Positions 1-8,311 are shown, counted from the stretch's first letter. The stretch: 64,000 bases of DNA from Bosea sp. (in: a-proteobacteria) (GCF_023953965.1 NZ_JAMLIX010000001.1:2852501-2916500), one strand, 5' to 3'. A program made the numbers and translations. Notes: generated by a model not told the origin, from the sequence alone.

Positions 1-2144
1 CGAATGGCTTTCACTATGATCCGTTTCGGGCCTTCGGCGGAAAACACGATGGCGATCCGCTCGCCTTCGTCATCTCCGCCAACCTCCACCGCCGCCATCT
101 CGACGAGACGCAGCGGGCGATGGTGGCGTCGCGGCTCGCCAATCTCGGCCATGGCGGCAAGCGGTCCGGGAAGGTCGCGCCGGAGCAAGCGGCAAATTTG
201 CCGGTTGCGGCCGAGGAGCCCGCGCCCGCCCCGGTGACGCAGGCCGCCGCGGCGAAGCTGCTCAACGTCTCGGAACGAACGGTGCGCAGCGCGAAGGCGG
301 TCGTCGAGCACGGCGCGCCGGAGCTGGTGGCGAAGGCCGATGCCGGCGCGATCGCCGTCTCGGTCGCGGCGGAGCTGGCGAAGCTGCCGGTCGACGATCA
401 GCGCGAGGTGCTGCGCAGCGCTGATCCGGGCGCGCTTTATCGCGTGATCAAGGATCAGCGCGACGCGCTGACGGCACAGAAGAAGGTGAAGCGCGCCGAG
501 AAGGTGAAGGCGCTCGCGACGAAGCAGAAGGCCCTGCCCGCGAAGAAATACGGCGTGATCTATGCCGACCCGGAATGGGATCACGAGACATGGTCAGAGG
601 CCGGGAAGGGCCGCGCGGCGGCCAACCATTATCCGGTGTCGACGACTGCAGTCATCAAGTCGCGGCCGGTCGGCGAGATCGCCGCGCCCGACGGCGTCCT
701 CTTCCTGTGGGTGACTGTGCCGCATCTGGCGCAGGGGCTCGACGTCATGGCCGCCTGGGGCTTCGCCTACAAATCGAGCTGCGTGTGGGAGAAGGTCTAT
801 CCCGGAAAACAGCAGGGCATGGGCTACTGGTTCCGGGTCAATCACGAGATCCTGCTCGTCGGAACGCGCGGCGATATCCCGGCGCCGGCGCTGGGCACGC
901 AATGGCCGTCCGTGATCAAGGCGCCGGTCGGCGAGCATAGCGAGAAGCCGGAACAATTCGCCGAACTGATCGAAGCCTATTTCGGCGACCTGCCCAAGAT
1001 CGAGCTCAATGCCAGGAAGGCCCGCCCGGGCTGGGATGTGTGGGGGCTCGAGGCGCCGGAGGCGGAGGAGCCGGCCGCGCCGGCGGCGAAGCCCGCCAGG
1101 GGCAGGGCGAAGAAAAGCTCCGCCCATGATTATGAGGTCGAAAAGGCGCGGCGCGAGGCTCGCATCAAGGCGAGGCTGGATGTTCTGCCCGACGATCTCG
1201 ACGCGCTGATCGACGCCTATCGCGCGGCGATCGACAGCTACGATTTCGCGATGAACGCCCTCGACCGCGACGAGGCCAAAACCCATCGCGAAACGATGGA
1301 CGCGATCATCCTCAAAGCCAATGGCGGCGGGCATTTCGGCAGTGCCTGCAACCCGCGCCCCATGGCGGTTCGCGCCGCCGGCATCGCGCCGCTCGGCACG
1401 CTGCCGCGCTGGGGCGAAAGCGGGCATTTCATCGTCGAGCACCGCGATATCCGCGCGATCGTCGAGATTGATCATAATGGCGGCACGGCGATCTATGCGC
1501 TCGACTTCAACCGGCTGTTCCCGTCCGAAACGGGATTTCACAGCCTGCTCGGAGAGTGTCGCGAGGCCGGCGAAACGATGGAGGCTTTCGGCTGTCGGCT
1601 GATCGATGCCGCGATCGCCTATTCTGAGCAGTCGCGGGGTAAGACCAAGGCCCTGATGCTGCCGGAGCAGGCCTATCGCCTGCAGCTCGGCGACGGCGGG
1701 CATCCGATCTGGCGAGAACGTGGCGTGTGGGTCGACCCGGACGCGCCACCTCTGGGGCTCGACCTCGGCCTGATCGAAGGCCTCGGTGTCATCCGGGCGC
1801 GCTGGGAGCAGGAGGACCGGGCGAAGTATCTCGGCCTCAAGTCCAAGGGTGGCAAGCGGACCTGTCCCGAGAGCAGGCACCGCAACGACAAGATCATCGC
1901 CGTCAACGGCCAGATGCTGACGCCGGTCGCGGATTTCCCGACCGAGGGCGCCTATGTCGTGACCGATTTCAAATGGGTCGACGGCAATCGCGTCGAGGGC
2001 TGGCGCTTCGTCGACGAAGCCGCCTTCCTCGATCGCGAGCCGGAACCCGCGCCGGCGCCGTCCGATGACGATCCAGCCGATATCCCGGCCTTTCTCCAGC
2101 GCGATCCCGATACCGCCGACATGTTCGAAGAGGAGGGCGCGTGA
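1..2144 (+). CDS. ParB-like / MT-A70 adenine methyltransferase fusion (5' end outside window)
   Basis: The frame is open from the window edge (first full codon at 3), so the start lies upstream; the internal ATG at 120 is not the start. The first 50 residues, with SANLHRRHLDETQRAMV, match the ParB-like N-terminal module common in phage ParB/MT-A70 fusions. A helix-turn-helix stretch (AAAAKLLNVSERTVRSA) follows, then an MT-A70-type methyltransferase core with YADPEW, where the usual DPPW is DPEW (Asp at nt 567-569), and NHYP. Such enzymes make N6-methyladenine. Behind it comes a further region of about 330 residues (nt 1120-2144) that I cannot assign. The gene is first in a chain of overlapping early genes. 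The domain calls are by family resemblance; DNA as substrate is inferred. Confidence 0.85.
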   Translation, partial: NGFHYDPFRAFGGKHDGDPLAFVISANLHRRHLDETQRAMVASRLANLGHGGKRSGKVAPEQAANLPVAAEEPAPAPVTQAAAAKLLNVSERTVRSAKAVVEHGAPELVAKADAGAIAVSVAAELAKLPVDDQREVLRSADPGALYRVIKDQRDALTAQKKVKRAEKVKALATKQKALPAKKYGVIYADPEWDHETWSEAGKGRAAANHYPVSTTAVIKSRPVGEIAAPDGVLFLWVTVPHLAQGLDVMAAWGFAYKSSCVWEKVYPGKQQGMGYWFRVNHEILLVGTRGDIPAPALGTQWPSVIKAPVGEHSEKPEQFAELIEAYFGDLPKIELNARKARPGWDVWGLEAPEAEEPAAPAAKPARGRAKKSSAHDYEVEKARREARIKARLDVLPDDLDALIDAYRAAIDSYDFAMNALDRDEAKTHRETMDAIILKANGGGHFGSACNPRPMAVRAAGIAPLGTLPRWGESGHFIVEHRDIRAIVEIDHNGGTAIYALDFNRLFPSETGFHSLLGECREAGETMEAFGCRLIDAAIAYSEQSRGKTKALMLPEQAYRLQLGDGGHPIWRERGVWVDPDAPPLGLDLGLIEGLGVIRARWEQEDRAKYLGLKSKGGKRTCPESRHRNDKIIAVNGQMLTPVADFPTEGAYVVTDFKWVDGNRVEGWRFVDEAAFLDREPEPAPAPSDDDPADIPAFLQRDPDTADMFEEEGA
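185..208. repeat. Coding copy of a palindromic element also found at 16048-16071
   Basis: This 24-bp near-palindrome, core GCGGCAAATTTGCCG, lies in the linker between the ParB-like part and the helix-turn-helix of the methyltransferase, where it encodes QAANLPVA. It matches the non-coding perfect palindrome at 16048-16071 in 23 of 24 positions. Such a long match between a coding and a non-coding site of the same prophage suggests a mobile palindrome or a shared protein binding site. Confidence 0.6.
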
Positions 2145-2374
2145 TGGCCTGTAATTGCATTCGCTGTGAATTTCTCCGGGTCATAGCCAAACGCTATCCG
2201 GGGGGGGTAGGTCCGGTAGAGGCGGCGGACGTCCTCGAAGCTACCGCAGACATCAGCGGCATCATGCTCTCGGCTGCTGGTGATCGCTCCATGCAAGCGT
2301 TTCACAGCCTCGTCGAAACCCGTCGCGGCATCGCACGGGACGATTTGAGCGGGCGCGGCCAGGTCAAGCACTGA
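2144..2374 (+). CDS. Small Cys-containing phage protein, unknown function
   Basis: The ATG at 2144 overlaps the stop of the methyltransferase gene (GTGATG, with the upstream GTG at 2141 less likely). The 76-residue product begins MACNCIRCEF, with three cysteines in the first eight residues as C-x-C-x2-C, and has no membrane segment. Its stop overlaps the ATG of the Toprim primase gene, so it is translated as part of the early operon. I do not recognise a family; a small metal-binding accessory protein is possible but unproven. Confidence 0.6.
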   Translation: MACNCIRCEFLRVIAKRYPGGVGPVEAADVLEATADISGIMLSAAGDRSMQAFHSLVETRRGIARDDLSGRGQVKH

Positions 2375-3519
2375 TGGCTGACGTCTCGATCGCCACCATC
2401 CGCTCCATGTTGCAGGCGCGCGTCGACGCCGTCGTGCGCGAGCTGGTGCCGGGCGGCATCATGCGCAGCGGGCTCTACGAAGCGCCGAACCCGACACGCG
2501 GCGACAGGCATGCCGGCTCGTTCAAGATCTACATGCGGGGCGCGACGGCCGGGAAATTCGTCGACTATGCCGGCGTCAACGCGCCCTTCATTGCCGGCGG
2601 CGACCGCGGCGACGTCATCGACCTGATCGCCTATGTCGCCTATGGCAGCCATGACCGGGCCGAGGCGCGCAAGAAAGCCATCGCCTGGGCCAAGGATTTC
2701 CTCGGCCTCGCCGAGCTTTCGGTTGCCGAGCGCGAGCGGCTGACGAAGCTGGCGCATGCCCGCAAGCTCGCGGTGGCGGCGAAGCATCAGGACGAGGAGG
2801 AGCGCAAGCGCAAGCGCGCCTTCGATCTGTTCATGCAGGCGCGCGTCGGTTTGGCCGGCACGCCGGCCGACGCCTATCTGCTCTCGCGCGAGATCGATAT
2901 CCGCGACATCCCGACCTTCAACCATCAGGATATAAGGTTCCACCCGGGACTCGAGTATTTCCAGGCCGCCGAATGGGGCGAGGTCGGCGGGCGGCGCGTC
3001 AAGCTGAAGCCCGGCCCGGCCTTCCCGGCGATCGTCTGCGGCTTCCGCAACCGGGGCGGCGCGGTCACCGGCGTGCATTGCACCTATCTCCAGCATGACG
3101 GCGCCGGCAAGGCCGACGTGCCCAAGGCCAAGCTGATGCTCGGCACGATCGCCGGAAGCGTGGTGCGCGTTGCGCATGGCCGCGGCAACGTCCCGCCCGA
3201 GGCGGTGACGGAGCAGGGCTATCCCGCCGATCTGCCCGAGACGGTGCTCGCCGAGGGGCTGGAGGACTGCACGACGCTCGCCAGCGCGGCGCCGGAGGCG
3301 CGCGTCTGGATGACCGGCAGCCTCGGCAATCTCGGCAACGTCTATGTCGACCACCCCTGCGTCGGCGACGTGATCGTCGCCCGCGACAACGATTGGCAAT
3401 CGCCCCAGGCGGTTCGCCAGTTCGAGCACGGAATCCTCCTGCTCGAAGCGCACGGCAAGCCGATCAGTCAGATGGCGGCGATCGCCGGCAAGGACTTCAA
3501 CGACCTCTGGAGGTTTTGA
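2374..3519 (+). CDS. Toprim-domain primase-like protein
   Basis: 381 residues. The C-terminal half has the two Toprim signatures: the conserved Glu-Gly in VLAEGLED (E294, G295) and a DxD in VARDNDW (D338, D340), which bind catalytic metal. The N-terminal 110 residues (RGDRHAGSFKIY, YAGVNAPF, GDVIDLIAYVA) resemble the DUF7146-type region of phage and plasmid primases. No zinc-finger cysteines are evident, so primer synthesis itself is inferred. A charged helix around residues 120-150 (many K, E, R) joins the parts. It lies two genes before the Acb2-like gene and upstream of a replicative helicase, consistent with a phage replication module. Confidence 0.8.
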   Translation: MADVSIATIRSMLQARVDAVVRELVPGGIMRSGLYEAPNPTRGDRHAGSFKIYMRGATAGKFVDYAGVNAPFIAGGDRGDVIDLIAYVAYGSHDRAEARKKAIAWAKDFLGLAELSVAERERLTKLAHARKLAVAAKHQDEEERKRKRAFDLFMQARVGLAGTPADAYLLSREIDIRDIPTFNHQDIRFHPGLEYFQAAEWGEVGGRRVKLKPGPAFPAIVCGFRNRGGAVTGVHCTYLQHDGAGKADVPKAKLMLGTIAGSVVRVAHGRGNVPPEAVTEQGYPADLPETVLAEGLEDCTTLASAAPEARVWMTGSLGNLGNVYVDHPCVGDVIVARDNDWQSPQAVRQFEHGILLLEAHGKPISQMAAIAGKDFNDLWRF

Positions 3520-4016
3520 TGCTGCACGACAAGGCCGTGGCGGCGGCGATGAATGCCGCTTTCGCCGTCTCGGAAAGCGAGACATGGATGTTCGGGCTCG
3601 ACGAGTCCAGGGCCGCGACCGGCCGCGCCCGCAAAGCCTGGGCGGGCGGCGCCCGCGAGGACTGGCTGACCTTCGCCCGGGAGCACAAGGATGCCCCGGC
3701 CGAGGCGCTATGGATCAGGGCCGGCGCGCTCGGCATCCACAACGGCAAGACGGCGTGGCATGCGCTGCCGACGCTGATCCTGCTCGCCTTCACCATCTTT
3801 CAGAAGGTGTTCCGCGACGTCTCCGACGCGCTCGACGAGCAGGCGCGGATCGATGCGGCGCGCGTCGAAGCCGAGAAGCGGGCCGAGGCGGCGCTCGCCC
3901 GGGCGAAGCTCCCGCCCGATCTGGAAGGCACGCCGCTGGAGCCGTTGGACGATCCGATGGCGCCCAGCGCGTTCGCCCGGCCGGCGCCGGCGCAGCCGGA
4001 CGGCGAGGGGGCATGA
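3519..4016 (+). CDS. Early operon protein with a hydrophobic segment, unknown
   Basis: 165 residues from the ATG at 3519, which overlaps the stop of the primase gene (TGATG). The N-terminal half has W-rich stretches (ETWMFGLDE, EDWLTFARE), then a hydrophobic stretch at about 85-100 (ALPTLILLAFTIF), then an Ala/Glu/Arg-rich helix and a proline-rich tail. The hydrophobic stretch could be a membrane helix or a buried helix. I recognise no family. Close coupling to the primase suggests a replication accessory role, but this is inference only. Confidence 0.6.
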   Translation: MLHDKAVAAAMNAAFAVSESETWMFGLDESRAATGRARKAWAGGAREDWLTFAREHKDAPAEALWIRAGALGIHNGKTAWHALPTLILLAFTIFQKVFRDVSDALDEQARIDAARVEAEKRAEAALARAKLPPDLEGTPLEPLDDPMAPSAFARPAPAQPDGEGA

Positions 4017-4408
4017 TGGGCGCCCGCCGCATATCCGTGCGCCTTACGGATGAAGAAAAGTGGCTCATCGATCTCGTTCGATCCGCCGAGCCACTTCCTC
4101 CGCCAGTCAGTCATGCGGTCAGGCAGCTGGCCGCCTTTAGTCGCGGTGAGGTAATCCCGGAGATCGTGGAGGGCGATCTCTCGTCCGCCCGGCTCTTCCA
4201 GATTGGCGACGTCGTGCAGCTTCGGAGCGGCGGACACCTGATGTCCGTCATCGACGTAGGCCCGGCCTGCGGCGTCGACGGCGAAGCGGTGACGGTCATG
4301 TGGTCCGCCGATAGCGATCGCCGCAGCGGGCTTGCCGGGCCGGCCCTACCTGCCCGGAGCATCCCTCCCGCCTGTCTGAAGATCGTCGATCCCGACATTC
4401 CGTTCTAG
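4013..4408 (+). CDS. DUF2158-like protein
   Basis: 131 residues from the ATG at 4013, overlapping the stop of the preceding gene. The second half contains LFQIGDVVQLRSGGHLMSV followed by VTVMWSADSD, which matches the small beta-rich DUF2158 (YodC-like) domain, whose function is unknown. The first 60 residues (RRISVRLTDEEKWLIDLVRS) look like a short helical DNA- or protein-binding extension similar in style to ribbon-helix-helix starts. Family assignment is by motif only. Confidence 0.65.
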   Translation: MMGARRISVRLTDEEKWLIDLVRSAEPLPPPVSHAVRQLAAFSRGEVIPEIVEGDLSSARLFQIGDVVQLRSGGHLMSVIDVGPACGVDGEAVTVMWSADSDRRSGLAGPALPARSIPPACLKIVDPDIPF

Positions 4409-4452
4409 ACCGCCGGCCGGGCGGCTCCCGGCTTTCAGCATAGGAAGACAGC

Positions 4453-4689
4453 ATGTCCGAAAACAGAATCGATTCCGGCATCGGCACGGGCGTCGCTCCG
4501 CCGGACCATATCGAGCAGTTCTTCGCGTGGTCGCATCTCCCTCCGCACCTGCAGGCGGTTTCGCGGCCGTTCGGCGAGATGGCCGAGCGGATCGTGCTGA
4601 CCGTGCCGCGCAACCCGGAACGCACTGTCGCGCTGCGCAAGCTTCTCGAAGCGAAAGACGCCTGCGTTCGGGCCGTTGTCGCCAGATAG
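4453..4689 (+). CDS. acb2: Acb2-like anti-CBASS/anti-Thoeris cyclic-nucleotide sponge
   Basis: 78 residues. The C-terminal two-thirds (PPHLQAVSRPFGEMAERIV, then PRNPERTVALRKLLEAKDAC, then VRAVVAR) has the helical-hairpin pattern of the Acb2/Tad1 hairpin family: a helix with PF-x-x-x-A, the loop PRNPERT, then AL-x-KL-x-EA-x-x-A. Acb2 proteins assemble as small oligomers and bind cyclic di- and trinucleotides (and some Thoeris gcADPR signals), so effectors of CBASS immunity are not activated. The first 18 residues are variable as in the family. A leader of about 44 nt separates it from the previous gene, and a terminator-like hairpin follows it, so it may be expressed partly on its own. Function is inferred from the family; binding residues were not checked. 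Confidence 0.72.
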   Translation: MSENRIDSGIGTGVAPPDHIEQFFAWSHLPPHLQAVSRPFGEMAERIVLTVPRNPERTVALRKLLEAKDACVRAVVAR

Positions 4690-4756
4690 TTCCCCTTCGT
4701 CGCGTTGCGTCCTGTTGCGTCGTGTTCCGCCTTCTTGGGCGTTCCTCCCTAGCCTT

Positions 4757-4793
4757 GGCCGGCGTCGACCCTTCGGGGCGCGCCGGCCCTTTT
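4757..4793 (+). terminator. Hairpin with UUCG loop and short T run between acb2-like gene and helicase
   Basis: GGCCGGCG (4757-4764) pairs with CGCCGGCC (4781-4788). Inside is a second stem CCC/GGG closed by the very stable TTCG tetraloop, and the hairpin is followed by CTTTT. It has the form of an intrinsic terminator or attenuator and stands 11 nt before the helicase ATG, so it could also sequester the helicase translation start. Confidence 0.5.
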
Positions 4794-4803
4794 CGAGACG
4801 CTC

Positions 4804-6636
4804 ATGCAGGTCGGCAAGAAAGCGGCGCGCGCGCAGTTCAGGGATGCCCAGGCGGAAATCCGCCGGGCCGCGCTGGCCGATCCGGCGCCGGAGGAGCTTC
4901 GCGACGGCGTCTTTCCGGGGACGTGGCAGGGCTTCCCGGTCGAGACCATGCCACCCGGCTGCCCGGTGATCCCGCTCGGCGTCGACGGCAAGACCTGCTA
5001 TCTCGTCGATACGCTCGGCCAGATGATCACGGTTTCCACCTCGGAGTGGAACAAGAAGACGCTCGCCGCCCTGTTCTCGCTGACCCCGAATTTCCTGTAT
5101 TGGGCCTGGCCGCGCTGGGGCGGCTCGAAGAAGGGCGAGGACGGCGAGCGCCTGCCCAAGATCAACGGCTTCGATGCCGACGCCGCCAGCGCCTGCCTGA
5201 TGAAAGCCTGCGGCGAGCGCGGCCTGTTCGACCCCGGCGACAAGGTGAGAGGCCGCGGCGGCTGGGTCGACTCGCGCGGCCGCTTCATCTGGCACAGCGG
5301 TGAAGCGCTCTACACGGTCGAGGCCGGGCGCCTGAAGGAGGCGCCGCCCGGCGACGTCGACGGCGTGTTCTATGCCCGCCGGCCGCCCGTCATCGTGCCC
5401 TGGCAGGAGGCGATCGAGGACGCGGAAAGCCCGGCGCACGACATCCTGAAGGCCCTGAAGAGCTGGGCATGGGAACGGCCGGTGCTCGATGCCGTGCTGG
5501 CGCTCGGCTGGATCGCAGCCTCGATGCTCGGCGCCGGGCTGCACTGGCGCCCGACGCTCTTCGTCACCGGCGACCGCGGCCACGGCAAATCGACGCTGCA
5601 GAACCTCGTCAAGGACATTCTCGGGCCGGTGCTGCATGCATCGGCCGACACCACGGCCGCCGGCATCTACCAGCGGGTGAAGCAGGACTCGCTGCCGGTC
5701 GGCGTCGACGAGCTCGAGGCGGATGCCGATAACCGCAAGGTGATGGCGGTGGTGAAGCTGGCGCGGCTCGCGGCCTCCGGCGCCGAGATGTTCCGCGGCG
5801 GGGCCGAGCACGAGGGCGTGACCTTCCGCGCCCGCAACGCCTTCTTCTTCTCGTCGATCAACCCGCCGCCGCTGGCGCCGCAGGACCGTTCGCGCATCGC
5901 CCAGCTCAACATGAGGAAGCGCGCCAAGACCGGCGGCAGCGACCACAGGCTCGCCAATCCGCAGGCTATAGGACGCCAGCTCCTGCGCCGGATGATGGAT
6001 CGCTGGGTGGATTTCGAGAAAACCTTCGCGAACTGGCAGGACACGCTGAGCGGCGCCGGCTTCGACGGGCGCGGCTGCGACACCTACGGCGTGCTGCTCG
6101 CCTGCGCGGAGCTCGCGCTCGGTTCCGTCGGGCTGGAGGAGGCGGGCCTGCCGCTGACCGAGGTCGAGGCGCTGGGCCAGATGCTCGCCAGCGCCACCGC
6201 GGCCGAGCGCGCCGAGCAGACCGACAACTGGCGCGACTGCCTTGAGCGTGTCTTGTCCTGGACCGTCGACAATTATCGCAGCGGCGAGCGCCCGATCGTC
6301 GGCGAAACGCTCGACCAGATCCTGCGCAACGACGGCACGCGCTCGATCGAGGACGGCCGCGCCATCCTGATGCAGGCCGGCCTGTCGGTGCAGCGCCCGG
6401 ACCCCGGCCGGCCCAATATCTACCTCGCCATCCCGCCGCGCGGGACGCAGGTCGAGAAGATCTTCGCCGGCACCGTCTGGCAGGGCGGCGTGTGGATGCA
6501 CGCGCTGAAGCAGGGGCCGGACCACATCGTGCGCCGCGGCTCCGAGAACAACTTCGTCGTCAAGATCGCCGGCGTCTCCCGCCGCTGCGTCCTGATCGAC
6601 ATGGCCGAATTTTCCAAGCACTGCGAGGGAGGGTGA
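4804..6636 (+). CDS. Phage replicative helicase (P-loop, SF3/D5-like)
   Basis: 610 residues. The P-loop is GDRGHGKS (G256-S263, Lys262) and the acidic Walker B is VGVDELEAD about 45 residues later; FFFSSINPP with RSRIAQLNM beyond it resembles the sensor and arginine-finger region of AAA+/SF3-type phage and plasmid primase-helicases. The first 200 residues form a separate domain rich in G, W and D of the kind found before such helicases. The partner is likely the Toprim protein at 2374, and the GGTTACA array at 8312-8564 is a candidate origin. The ATG has only a weak ribosome binding site (GAGACG). Helicase class is assigned by motif order, so SF3 against a related AAA+ group is not certain. 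Confidence 0.8.
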   Translation: MQVGKKAARAQFRDAQAEIRRAALADPAPEELRDGVFPGTWQGFPVETMPPGCPVIPLGVDGKTCYLVDTLGQMITVSTSEWNKKTLAALFSLTPNFLYWAWPRWGGSKKGEDGERLPKINGFDADAASACLMKACGERGLFDPGDKVRGRGGWVDSRGRFIWHSGEALYTVEAGRLKEAPPGDVDGVFYARRPPVIVPWQEAIEDAESPAHDILKALKSWAWERPVLDAVLALGWIAASMLGAGLHWRPTLFVTGDRGHGKSTLQNLVKDILGPVLHASADTTAAGIYQRVKQDSLPVGVDELEADADNRKVMAVVKLARLAASGAEMFRGGAEHEGVTFRARNAFFFSSINPPPLAPQDRSRIAQLNMRKRAKTGGSDHRLANPQAIGRQLLRRMMDRWVDFEKTFANWQDTLSGAGFDGRGCDTYGVLLACAELALGSVGLEEAGLPLTEVEALGQMLASATAAERAEQTDNWRDCLERVLSWTVDNYRSGERPIVGETLDQILRNDGTRSIEDGRAILMQAGLSVQRPDPGRPNIYLAIPPRGTQVEKIFAGTVWQGGVWMHALKQGPDHIVRRGSENNFVVKIAGVSRRCVLIDMAEFSKHCEGG

Positions 6637-6637
6637 G

Positions 6638-6997
6638 ATGGGTGGAAGTTGCGAGCATTCGCAAGGGGCGCTTGACGTGCTGGCCGAGAGGCGGCGTCAG
6701 GTGCAGGCCGAGGGCTTCGACGCTCGACATGATGCCAAATATCGCAATGCCGAGCTGCTGGCGGCCGCGCTGACCTACGGCGCGCGGGCGGCGGTGACGA
6801 TCAAGCTGCGGGCGCGCGGTACCTCTGACGAGGAGATTGAGCAAGCGTCGGCACGGCATGGCGTTCCGGCCTCGTGGCCGTGGGGGCGGAACTGGTGGAA
6901 GCCGCATCCGCTGCGCAAGTGCCTCGTCATCGCGGCGGCGCTTATCATTGCGCAGATAGACGCAATCGATCGCGGGGCGGCATGCGATGACAAATGA
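6638..6997 (+). CDS. Conserved phage protein with WPWGxxWWKP motif, unknown
   Basis: 119 residues. It begins with a helix (LDVLAERRRQVQAEGFDARHD), then a second helix and the segment SWPWGRNWWKPHP, and ends in a helix LIIAQIDAIDR. This layout (RRRQ-x-x-x-EGF-D-x-x-HD early, PW-x-x-x-WWKP late, AAALIIAEI at the end) recurs in many phages of diverse hosts as a protein of unknown function. It directly follows the helicase stop with one base between. The recurrence near replication genes is from general knowledge; no biochemical role can be read here. Confidence 0.6.
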   Translation: MGGSCEHSQGALDVLAERRRQVQAEGFDARHDAKYRNAELLAAALTYGARAAVTIKLRARGTSDEEIEQASARHGVPASWPWGRNWWKPHPLRKCLVIAAALIIAQIDAIDRGAACDDK

Positions 6998-7349
6998 TCC
7001 CCTGCGCGAGGCCGCCCGCGCCCTGATGGAGGCCGTCGAGAACGACGAAAACCGGCATGGCGGCACGCTGAACCGCGAGACGCTGCGCCTCGCCTCGCTG
7101 CTGCGTATCGAGCTGAACCGGAAGCCGCCGCTGCGCAAGGCGACGGACCTGTCTGCCGTCATGGTCGAGCCTGACGGCGTGCTGAAAGCCTCGGCCGTCG
7201 CGGCCGTCATGTGCGAGAATGGCGAGGTCGGCTTGCTGTTCCTCGACCGCGATTCCCGCGAGTTCGCCCGCGCCCCGCTCGTGCTCAGCGCCGTGCATTG
7301 GCTGAGAGGGCAATTGGCCTCGCTGATCGACGGGGCGAAGGGGTCATGA
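6987..7349 (+). CDS. Unknown early protein
   Basis: 120 residues from the ATG at 6987, overlapping the preceding gene by 11 nt. It starts with a helix (LREAARALMEAVENDENRH), followed by a mixed region with LLRIEL, a strand pair (VGLLFLDRDSREF) and a final helix. There are no membrane segments and only one cysteine. I recognise no family. The 3' end overlaps the next gene by ATGA, which fits an early operon member. Confidence 0.55.
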   Translation: MTNDPLREAARALMEAVENDENRHGGTLNRETLRLASLLRIELNRKPPLRKATDLSAVMVEPDGVLKASAVAAVMCENGEVGLLFLDRDSREFARAPLVLSAVHWLRGQLASLIDGAKGS

Positions 7350-7576
7350 GCAGGGCCACCATCTCCGCTGGCGATATCGACGCGCTCGCCGCCAAGCTCG
7401 ATGTCTGGGCAAAAGCGCAGGGCGTCACGAGCGTTCATGCCTTCAAGGTCTGCCGCCGCCATCTCTCGACGGCGCGGATCATGGCGACCGATTCCGCGCG
7501 CCTGACGGGCATCGCGCATGCCCATACGCATTTCCAGATCGCCAAGGCGGCGGCGGCCGAGAAGGCCGGGCGCTAG
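7346..7576 (+). CDS. Small helical protein at end of early operon, unknown
   Basis: 76 residues from the ATG at 7346 (ATGA overlap with the previous stop). Composition suggests an all-helical fold: ISAGDIDALAAKLDVWAKA, SVHAFKVCRRHL, and an Ala-rich end. It is the last rightward gene before the opposite-strand gene at 7684 and the non-coding region. No family is recognised. Confidence 0.5.
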   Translation: MSRATISAGDIDALAAKLDVWAKAQGVTSVHAFKVCRRHLSTARIMATDSARLTGIAHAHTHFQIAKAAAAEKAGR

Positions 7577-7683
7577 GACTCCGATCCGTCTTCCTGCATC
7601 GCGACGCGATTGACGGCGACCAGCTCGCCGCTTCGATCGCGGCCGTCAGCTTGCTCGCGATCCAGACGGCGAGCGCGCGGCCG

Positions 7684-8025
7684 CTAGGGCTTGCGGGCGG
7701 CGCGGCGCTCCAGCGCGGCAATCGTTGCGCGATCGAGGAACCACTCCTTCAATTCAGGCGTCGCCATATCCTGCGCGACTGCATCGCTCTGAGCTGGAAT
7801 GCCTCGCCGGATCGCATGGAAGGAGGCCAGCGCCTCTCGGCATTTCGCCATCGCTGCTCGTGCGATGGTCGCAGCATCCGAGCGATTATCGTCGAGCTGG
7901 TCGGCCGAGCGCTCTAGGCAGCTGATCAGTTCTGTGTAGGCAATCACGCCTTCTGCCTTCGGCGCCTGGGCCAGCGCGCCGCTGGCGACCAGCAGCAGCG
8001 CAGCCGCCGCCATCTCCCTCTTCAT
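7684..8025 (-). CDS. Exported protein of unknown function, lone minus-strand gene
   Basis: 113 residues if translation begins at the ATG at 8025, chosen because GGGAGG lies 8 nt upstream; an in-frame ATG at 8031 is too near that site. The start MKREMAAAALLLVASGALAQA is a typical Sec signal peptide with a cleavage-like ALAQA. The mature part is helical (CLERSADQLDDN, ARAAMAKCREALASF) with two cysteines that could form a disulfide in the periplasm. It is the only leftward gene in the first 26 kb and lies alone beside the repeat region, which suggests independent expression, possibly from the lysogen. Function unknown. Confidence 0.6.
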   Translation of the reverse strand: MKREMAAAALLLVASGALAQAPKAEGVIAYTELISCLERSADQLDDNRSDAATIARAAMAKCREALASFHAIRRGIPAQSDAVAQDMATPELKEWFLDRATIAALERRAARKP

Positions 8026-8190
8026 GCCCATGCCCTCCCGACCTGTGCCGGAGCGTCGTCGTTCAGCCGGCGCGCCGTCAAGTGATTCGCTCGCGCCGGT
8101 CGCGACCGAAATCAACCCTACGCATCCCGCGCCCCGACCCGCCATCCTGCGGAACGATCTTCACCCCGACCCATCGGCAAAGAAAGCGGA

Positions 8191-8241
8191 CCGCCCGGCC
8201 CGGCACCGGCCTGCCCGGCCGCACGGTCGAGGGCCGGGCGG
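8191..8241. other. Perfect 11-bp inverted repeat in non-coding region
   Basis: CCGCCCGGCCC (8191-8201) is the exact reverse complement of GGGCCGGGCGG (8231-8241). There is no T run on the plus side. Read leftwards it is followed by TCCGCTTTCTTT, so it could weakly terminate or shape a transcript. It stands in the 600-base region without rightward genes (8026-8626). Apart from this, the promoter side of the exported-protein gene and the repeat array, I see nothing else in that stretch. Confidence 0.4.
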
Positions 8242-8311
8242 GAAAATAAGCAGTCGGGGGTTCCTGTGCACGCGCCGGGCCGAACGTTGCGCCTGCCAAG
8301 CGGGTTCGGGC

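Noticed and set aside
4..237. Small plus-strand frame at the left edge
   Set aside because: It is out of frame with the ParB-like/methyltransferase coding sequence, which is open through the same bases and has family motifs.
4435..6621. 728-residue open frame on the minus strand
   Set aside because: It is antisense to the helicase gene with intact P-loop; its product is R/G/H/D-rich as expected for a GC-rich shadow frame and has no motif.
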